Below are positions 6,256 through 10,044 of a stretch of DNA of 10,044 nucleotides, in pieces. The stretch is from an uncultured Lachnospiraceae bacterium (lineage in GTDB: Bacteria > Bacillota > Clostridia > Lachnospirales > Lachnospiraceae): NCBI GenBank assembly GCA_947628025.1, contig CANQYH010000095.1:1-10044 (forward strand), in the 5' to 3' direction. The notes beneath the pieces were generated by a model. The model made no database searches. It was given only the letters and a program-made list of their open reading frames with translations, and had not been told where the DNA came from. A program made the position numbers and the translations under genes. Every line of letters starts with the position of its first letter. Positions within the stretch are counted from its first letter, which is position 1.

Positions 6256-7576
6256 CGTATATCTCTCCTATCAAATCATATTCCGCGGCGCCCGTCACTT
6301 TCACCCTGACAAAGTCGCCGGACAACAGTTCTTCGTCCGTATTCAGAAACAGCAGCCCGTCCACGCCGGGCGCGTCCATATAGGTACGGCCCACATAGGC
6401 GTTTTCATCGGCTACTTTCCCCTCGATCAGGACCTCCAGGATACGCCCCTCCATGGCTTCCGATTTCTCGAACGCGATCTCCTGCTGCAGCTCCATGATC
6501 TCGTCCCGGCGCGCCTCCTTGACCTCCTCCGGGATCTGATCCGGGAAAGAAGCCGCCGGCGTGTCCTCCTCCCGGGAATAAGCAAATACCCCCAGCCGCT
6601 CGAACTCCATATCGTCCACAAATTCCATCAGCGTCTCGTGGTCCTCCTGCGTCTCCCCCGGGAACCCGGAGATCAGCGTGGTCCGCAGCGCGATGTCCGG
6701 GATCCGTTCCCGCAGGCGTCCGATGATCGACCGCAGGCCCTCCTGCGTGGCACGCCGGCCCATGCGTTTCAGGATCGGATCGCTGGCATGCTGGACCGGC
6801 AGATCCAGATAATGGCAGATTTTTTCCTCCTCCGCGATGACGCTGATCAATTCGTCCGTGATCTCCTCCGGATAACAGTACTGGATCCGGATCCACTGGA
6901 TCCCCGGGATCCTGCACAGCCGCCGCAAAAGCTCCGGCAGCGTCTTCTTCCCATAGAGATCGACGCCGTAGAGAGTCGTCTCCTGAGCCACCAGGATCAG
7001 CTCTTTCACGCCCTGCTCCGCCAGCTTGCCCGCTTCCTCCAGAAGTCTCTCCATAGGAACGCTCCGGTAGCGTCCGCGCAGGCTAGGAATGATGCAGTAG
7101 GTGCAGCGCTTGTCGCAGCCCTCCGCAATTTTCAAAAAAGCGTAATATCCGCCCGTCGTGACGATCCGGTCCGCGTCCGGCAGCGGCAGCGCGTTCACAT
7201 CGCCGAAGCGCTGGCTTTTCTCCCCCGCCAGGGCTTTCTTCAGCACCTCCGCGATCTCCGCAAAGGAGGACGTGCCGATCACTGCGTCCACCTCGGGGAT
7301 CTCGTCCAGGATCTCCTGCCGGTAGCGCTCGGCCAGGCACCCGGCGACGATCAGTGCCCTGCAGGGACCGCTCTTTCTCCACTCTGCCATCTCCAGGATC
7401 GTGTTGACGCTTTCTTCCTTGGCGTCCCCGATGAAACAGCAGGTATTGATCAGGATCGCGTCCGCCTCGCTCTCGTCGTCGGTAAAAGAAAAACCGTCCG
7501 CCCGCAGAAGCCCCAGCATCCGCTCCGTGTCCACCAGGTTTTTATCGCAGCCCAGCGAAATGCAAAGTATTTTCAT
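6239..7576 (-). CDS. rimO: Ribosomal protein bS12 Asp88 methylthiotransferase RimO
   Basis: The protein is a radical-SAM methylthiotransferase of 445 residues. The N-terminal UPF0004 domain carries the auxiliary-cluster cysteines C10 (SLGCDKNLVD), C46 (NTCCF) and C80 (AGCLAERY). The radical-SAM motif CxxxCxxC is C154, C158 and C161 (EGCDKRCTYCIIP). A TRAM domain runs from about residue 376 to the end. The GCDKNLVD opening and overall layout point to RimO, which methylthiolates Asp88 of bS12, rather than to the tRNA enzymes MiaB or MtaB. I use the ATG at 7574-7576 because AAGGAG lies about 6 nt upstream. An in-frame ATG at 7625-7627 would translate through the hairpin between rpoZ and rimO and add 17 residues unlike RimO. 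The stop overlaps pgsA by 17 nt. Confidence 0.96.
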   Translation of the reverse strand: MKILCISLGCDKNLVDTERMLGLLRADGFSFTDDESEADAILINTCCFIGDAKEESVNTILEMAEWRKSGPCRALIVAGCLAERYRQEILDEIPEVDAVIGTSSFAEIAEVLKKALAGEKSQRFGDVNALPLPDADRIVTTGGYYAFLKIAEGCDKRCTYCIIPSLRGRYRSVPMERLLEEAGKLAEQGVKELILVAQETTLYGVDLYGKKTLPELLRRLCRIPGIQWIRIQYCYPEEITDELISVIAEEEKICHYLDLPVQHASDPILKRMGRRATQEGLRSIIGRLRERIPDIALRTTLISGFPGETQEDHETLMEFVDDMEFERLGVFAYSREEDTPAASFPDQIPEEVKEARRDEIMELQQEIAFEKSEAMEGRILEVLIEGKVADENAYVGRTYMDAPGVDGLLFLNTDEELLSGDFVRVKVTGAAEYDLIGEIYDESAE

Positions 7577-7593
7577 GCAGACTCCTTTTTCAC

Positions 7594-7615
7594 AAAAAGG
7601 GGATGCAGCATCCCC
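7594..7615 (-). terminator. Intrinsic terminator-like hairpin between rpoZ and rimO
   Basis: On the minus strand GGGGATG, loop CTG, CATCCCC form a perfect 7-bp GC-rich stem (7599-7615) followed at once by TTTTT (7594-7598). It lies 8 nt after the rpoZ stop and 17 nt before the rimO ATG, with the rimO ribosome site just beyond the T-run. The T-run is short, so partial readthrough is plausible. No promoter is seen downstream before rimO. Confidence 0.7.
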
Positions 7616-7623
7616 TCTTACAG

Positions 7624-7881
7624 TCATCCGGCGGTATCGTCGTCCGCCGTATCATCCTCGCTGACGATCTTCACTTTCTGACGGTACAGTTCGTCTACCG
7701 CCACGGACAAAGGCTTCCGTCCGGCAGACGCAGTCATGGCTTCCTCGCCGGCGATCAGCTGGCGGGCCCGCTTAGCCGTAGCGATCACAATGGAATACCG
7801 GCTCTGGACCACCGGCTCCTCTCCCGGTTCCACGCCGCTGTTTACGGCCTGGATCAGATCATGGTAAGATGGATGTAACAT
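7624..7881 (-). CDS. rpoZ: RNA polymerase omega subunit
   Basis: An 85-residue protein with the omega-subunit core SRYSIVIATAKRARQL at residues 28-43 and KPLSVAVDEL at 57-66, matching the conserved RF.LV..AAKRARQL and KP...A..EI blocks. Omega binds the beta-prime subunit and helps assemble core RNA polymerase. The tail is acidic (SEDDTADDDTAG). The start is the ATG at 7879-7881, with AGGAG 8 nt upstream. An upstream in-frame start near 7917 would add 12 residues unrelated to omega and would place the gmk-rpoZ hairpin partly inside the gene. The gene lies 55 nt after gmk and is bracketed by two hairpins, one before and one after it. Confidence 0.93.
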   Translation of the reverse strand: MLHPSYHDLIQAVNSGVEPGEEPVVQSRYSIVIATAKRARQLIAGEEAMTASAGRKPLSVAVDELYRQKVKIVSEDDTADDDTAG

Positions 7882-7909
7882 AATCGATGCTCCTCTCTGT
7901 TTATGCGCA

Positions 7910-7930
7910 CATTCCATACTATATGGAATG
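7910..7930. repeat. Perfect 9-bp inverted repeat between gmk and rpoZ
   Basis: On either strand CATTCCATA (7910-7918) is followed by a 3-nt loop (CTA) and TATGGAATG (7922-7930), a perfect 9-bp stem. It lies 7 nt after the gmk stop and 28 nt before the rpoZ start. There is no T-run after it, so it is not a canonical terminator. It could affect message stability or bind a regulator. Confidence 0.7.
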
Positions 7931-7936
7931 GAACTG

Positions 7937-8554
7937 CTAAATACTCAATGTTTCCCGGATTTGATCCACAAACTCCCGGTTCTGGGACAATCTGGCGTGC
8001 TGCGCCTGTATGATTCGGTGCATCTCCTCCACGCAGGCATCCAGATCGTCATTGATCAGCAGGTAATCATAGCTGTCCATGCCTTCAGCCTCCTCCCTGG
8101 CCCGCGCCAGCCTGGCCTGAATGACCTCCTCGCTCTCCGAACCTCTCCCCGCCAGCCGGCGCTTCAGCTCCTCCACGCTGGGGGCCGATACGAACAGCAA
8201 AAGCGCCTCCGGAAACTGCTGTTTCACTCTCCGCGCGCCCTGGATATCGATCTCCAGGATCACGTCCCGTCCGGCCTGCAGCTGCTCCGTCACATAGCCT
8301 CTCGGCGTCCCGTAACGGTGATTTACAAAGATCGCGTGCTCCAACAGCTGGTCCGTGTCGATCAGCCGCAAAAACTCCTCCTCGGACAGGAAAAAATACT
8401 CTCTCCCGTCCTGCTCCCCCTTTCTAGGAGGCCTGGTCGTGGCGGAAACAGACAGCGCGTAATTGTCATAGCGCGCCAAAAGTTCTTTCATCAAGGTGCC
8501 CTTTCCGGCCCCGGAAAATCCCGACACCACCGCCAATATTCCCTGCTTGCCCAT
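7937..8554 (-). CDS. gmk: Guanylate kinase
   Basis: The 205-aa enzyme phosphorylates GMP to GDP with ATP and is essential for GTP and dGTP supply. The P-loop SGFSGAGKGT is at residues 11-20. The GMP-binding region includes SATTRPPRKGEQDGREYFF (37-55), E72 and YGTPRGYV (81-88), and the core strand VILEIDIQGARRVK (98-111) follows. The length is normal for the family. The ATG (8552-8554) has AGGAGA 6 nt upstream and lies 20 nt after yicC. Many Clostridia and Bacillus have a remA (DUF370) gene in this slot; here there is no room for one. Confidence 0.97.
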   Translation of the reverse strand: MGKQGILAVVSGFSGAGKGTLMKELLARYDNYALSVSATTRPPRKGEQDGREYFFLSEEEFLRLIDTDQLLEHAIFVNHRYGTPRGYVTEQLQAGRDVILEIDIQGARRVKQQFPEALLLFVSAPSVEELKRRLAGRGSESEEVIQARLARAREEAEGMDSYDYLLINDDLDACVEEMHRIIQAQHARLSQNREFVDQIRETLSI

Positions 8555-8574
8555 ATCTTCTCTCCTGTCCGGCG

Positions 8575-9453
8575 TTATTCGATGTTCTGTATCTGCTCCC
8601 GCACTTTCTCAATACCGGTCTTCAGTGCGATGGCCTTGCCGGAGATCTCCAGGTCGTTGGCCTTGGAAAGGATCGTGTTGGCCTCCCGGTTCATCTCCTG
8701 GGCGATGAAATCCAGCTTCCGTCCGACGCTGCCGCCCGCCTCCAGCTCTTTCTTCGTATTTTCAATGTGGCTGCGCAGCCGCACGGTCTCCTCGTCCACG
8801 CAGATCTTATCCGCAAAGATCGTCGTCTCCGTGACGATCCGCGCCTCGTCGACGGCGCTCCCCGCCAGAAGCTCTTTCACTTTCTCCGTCAGCTTCGCCC
8901 GATATTCCTCGACAATGGACGGGGACCTCTGCTCAATCTCGTCCACCAGCCGGAGCATCTCGTCCAGCTTGCTGAGGAGATCCTGCTTCAGATGCTCGCC
9001 CTCCCGGATGCGGGTATCGACGAACGCGCGCACCGCTTCCTCCATCGTGCCGGACAAAAGCTTCCACATGGAGTCCTCGTCCTCCGGCGTCTCCTCCATC
9101 GTCAGCACCTCCGGCATACGGGCCAGCCGCGACACGGTGATATCGTCGGTCAGGCCGAACTGTTCCCTCATCTTTTCAAAATATTCCATATACTCGGCAG
9201 CCAGGCGGGCGTCGTATTTGAGCTGCATCGTCTGCGACGTATAGTCCTCGTACGTGATATACACATCCACCTTGCCGCGCTGGATATCATTTTTCAGTAA
9301 ATTACGGAGGGCGGCCTCAAAATAGTTGAATCGCTTCGGCATCTTGATGCTCAGATCCAGATAACGGTGGTTCACCGATTTGATCTCCACGGAAATCTTG
9401 TACTGATCCGTAACTTTCTCGCTCCTGCCGAAACCGGTCATGCTCTTGATCAT
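8575..9453 (-). CDS. yicC: YicC/YloC family endoribonuclease
   Basis: A 292-aa protein with the full YicC layout: MTGFGR at residues 5-10, EIKSVNHRYLD at 23-33, REGE at 150-153, DEETVRLRSH at 220-229 and the signature GRKLDFIAQEMNREANT at 244-260, ending in a basic/acidic helix. Members in E. coli (YicC) and B. subtilis (YloC) are reported to be endoribonucleases acting in RNA turnover; the name is from family knowledge and activity here is inferred. The start is the ATG at 9451-9453, giving the usual MI.SMTGFGR opening, with AGAGG 7 nt upstream. It is the first gene of the long minus-strand operon and diverges from rqcH. Confidence 0.95.
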   Translation of the reverse strand: MIKSMTGFGRSEKVTDQYKISVEIKSVNHRYLDLSIKMPKRFNYFEAALRNLLKNDIQRGKVDVYITYEDYTSQTMQLKYDARLAAEYMEYFEKMREQFGLTDDITVSRLARMPEVLTMEETPEDEDSMWKLLSGTMEEAVRAFVDTRIREGEHLKQDLLSKLDEMLRLVDEIEQRSPSIVEEYRAKLTEKVKELLAGSAVDEARIVTETTIFADKICVDEETVRLRSHIENTKKELEAGGSVGRKLDFIAQEMNREANTILSKANDLEISGKAIALKTGIEKVREQIQNIE

Positions 9454-9486
9454 CTGCGGGCCTCTCTTTCCTCATAGATAGTTTCC

Positions 9487-9515
9487 ATTATAAGCCAAAT
9501 GAATTTGCAAGTCAA
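9487..9515 (-). promoter_or_regulatory. Sigma-A promoter of the yicC operon
   Basis: The minus strand reads TTGACT (9510-9515), a 17-nt spacer and TATAAT (9487-9492), nearly consensus for sigma-A. Transcription should begin near 9480, giving a leader of about 27 nt before the yicC ATG. The -35 box lies within an 11-bp palindrome (9510-9520). Confidence 0.85.
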
Positions 9516-9587
9516 TGACTGAAAAAAGTTTTCATGAATCTCCCGCGGACAAAATAGATCCCGGCCATAGCTTTCTTCGCGCTTCTG

Positions 9588-9596
9588 TGATATAAT
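9588..9596 (+). promoter_or_regulatory. Extended -10 promoter of rqcH
   Basis: The plus strand has TGATATAAT (9588-9596), a TGn-extended -10 with perfect TATAAT. The expected -35 position is weak. Transcription should start near 9603, giving a leader of about 47 nt before the ATG at 9650. Confidence 0.65.
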
Positions 9597-9649
9597 GCTT
9601 TCCTGAGAAAACCGCAGCTGTTCGAAATCGATATGGAAAGGAACCAGAC

Positions 9650-10044
9650 ATGGCATTTGACGGAATCGTGATCGCAAATCTGACCAGAGATCTAAAGGAG
9701 CGCCTGGAGGGGGCCAAGATCGCCAAGATCGCCCAGCCGGAAAAGGACGAGCTCCTTTTTACCATTAAAAATTATAAAGACACTTACCGGGTGCTGATGT
9801 CAGCCAGCGCCGGCCTGCCCCTCATTTACTTTACGGACCGCAACAAGCCCGCACCCCTGACCGCGCCCAATTTCTGTATGCTGCTGCGCAAACACATCGG
9901 CAGCGGGCGCATCCTTTCGGTGGAACAGCCGGGCCTGGAGCGTGTTATCGAATTTACCATCGAGCACCTGGACGAAATGGGCGACCTCAAGCGCAAGCGG
10001 CTCATCGTCGAGCTGATGGGCAAGCACAGCAACATCATCTTCTG
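9650..10044 (+). CDS. rqcH: NFACT-family ribosome quality-control protein RqcH / FbpA (3' end outside window)
   Basis: The visible 131 codons form the start of an NFACT-N domain. The opening MAFDGIVIANLTRDL, then QPEKDELLFTIKN, LPLIYFTDRNKPAPLTAPNF, CMLLRKHIGSGRI, and the stretch EHLDEMGDLKRKRLIVELMG match the RqcH/FbpA/Rqc2 family. In Bacillus, RqcH binds stalled 50S subunits and adds C-terminal alanine tails that mark aborted chains for degradation. Older annotation calls it fibronectin-binding protein A. The ATG at 9650-9652 has AAAGGA about 8 nt upstream. Later domains (HhH, coiled coil, NFACT-R) lie beyond the edge, so completeness cannot be judged. It is transcribed away from the yicC operon. 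Confidence 0.96.
   Translation, partial: MAFDGIVIANLTRDLKERLEGAKIAKIAQPEKDELLFTIKNYKDTYRVLMSASAGLPLIYFTDRNKPAPLTAPNFCMLLRKHIGSGRILSVEQPGLERVIEFTIEHLDEMGDLKRKRLIVELMGKHSNIIF

Noticed and set aside
6881..6912. Cluster of four GGATCC sites and many GATC motifs
   Set aside because: They fall in rimO codons for Ile, Gln and Arg (GGG ATC CAG TGG ATC CGG ATC) and reflect codon choice; GATC is frequent across the window for the same reason.
7577..7627. Longer rimO start at the ATG at 7625-7627
   Set aside because: It would translate through the terminator-like hairpin, overlaps the rpoZ stop and adds residues not found in RimO; the ATG at 7574-7576 has the good ribosome site.
9450..9677. Minus-strand open frame of 75 codons in the yicC-rqcH gap
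   Set aside because: It spans both the yicC promoter and the rqcH start region and has no ribosome site or recognisable product.

Overview
The window looks like chromosomal DNA from a GC-rich, spore-forming member of the Clostridia, most likely a Lachnospiraceae relative. The evidence is the gene content and order: yicC, gmk, rpoZ, rimO, pgsA and cinA in one direction, rqcH/fbpA diverging from them, plus the spore-associated genes gerW/ytfJ, a DUF2953 (ytfI-like) gene and a LysM-GH18 spore hydrolase. The genus cannot be named from this sequence alone.

Layout. Almost everything is on the minus strand, so the long operon reads from right to left. A sigma-A-type promoter (about 9487-9515) drives yicC, gmk and rpoZ. 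A perfect hairpin separates gmk from rpoZ, and a terminator-like hairpin with a T-run separates rpoZ from rimO. Then come rimO, pgsA and cinA, followed by two genes I recognise only as unnamed Clostridia-type proteins (428 and 110 aa), then DUF2953 and gerW. From rimO to gerW the junctions are tight: overlaps of 17 and 4 nt, gaps of 40, 8, 1 and 1 nt, and no convincing internal promoter.

Left of gerW is a separate, sporulation-flavoured region. It holds a 46-aa two-helix membrane miniprotein with its own sigma-E-like promoter, a 64-nt imperfect inverted repeat, and a promoter followed by a LysM-GH18 gene cut by the left window edge. On the right edge, the plus-strand rqcH (NFACT) gene starts from its own extended -10 promoter and is cut by the window end.

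Taken together, the right half is core housekeeping: RNA decay, nucleotide metabolism, the RNA polymerase omega subunit, ribosome modification, phospholipid synthesis and NMN/pyridine-nucleotide salvage. The left half moves towards spore formation and germination. No mobile element, CRISPR array, tRNA or rRNA was seen. The only parts that could be called undescribed are the unnamed 428-aa/110-aa pair, the 46-aa membrane protein and the hairpin elements. No stretch longer than 300 bases lacks a gene.
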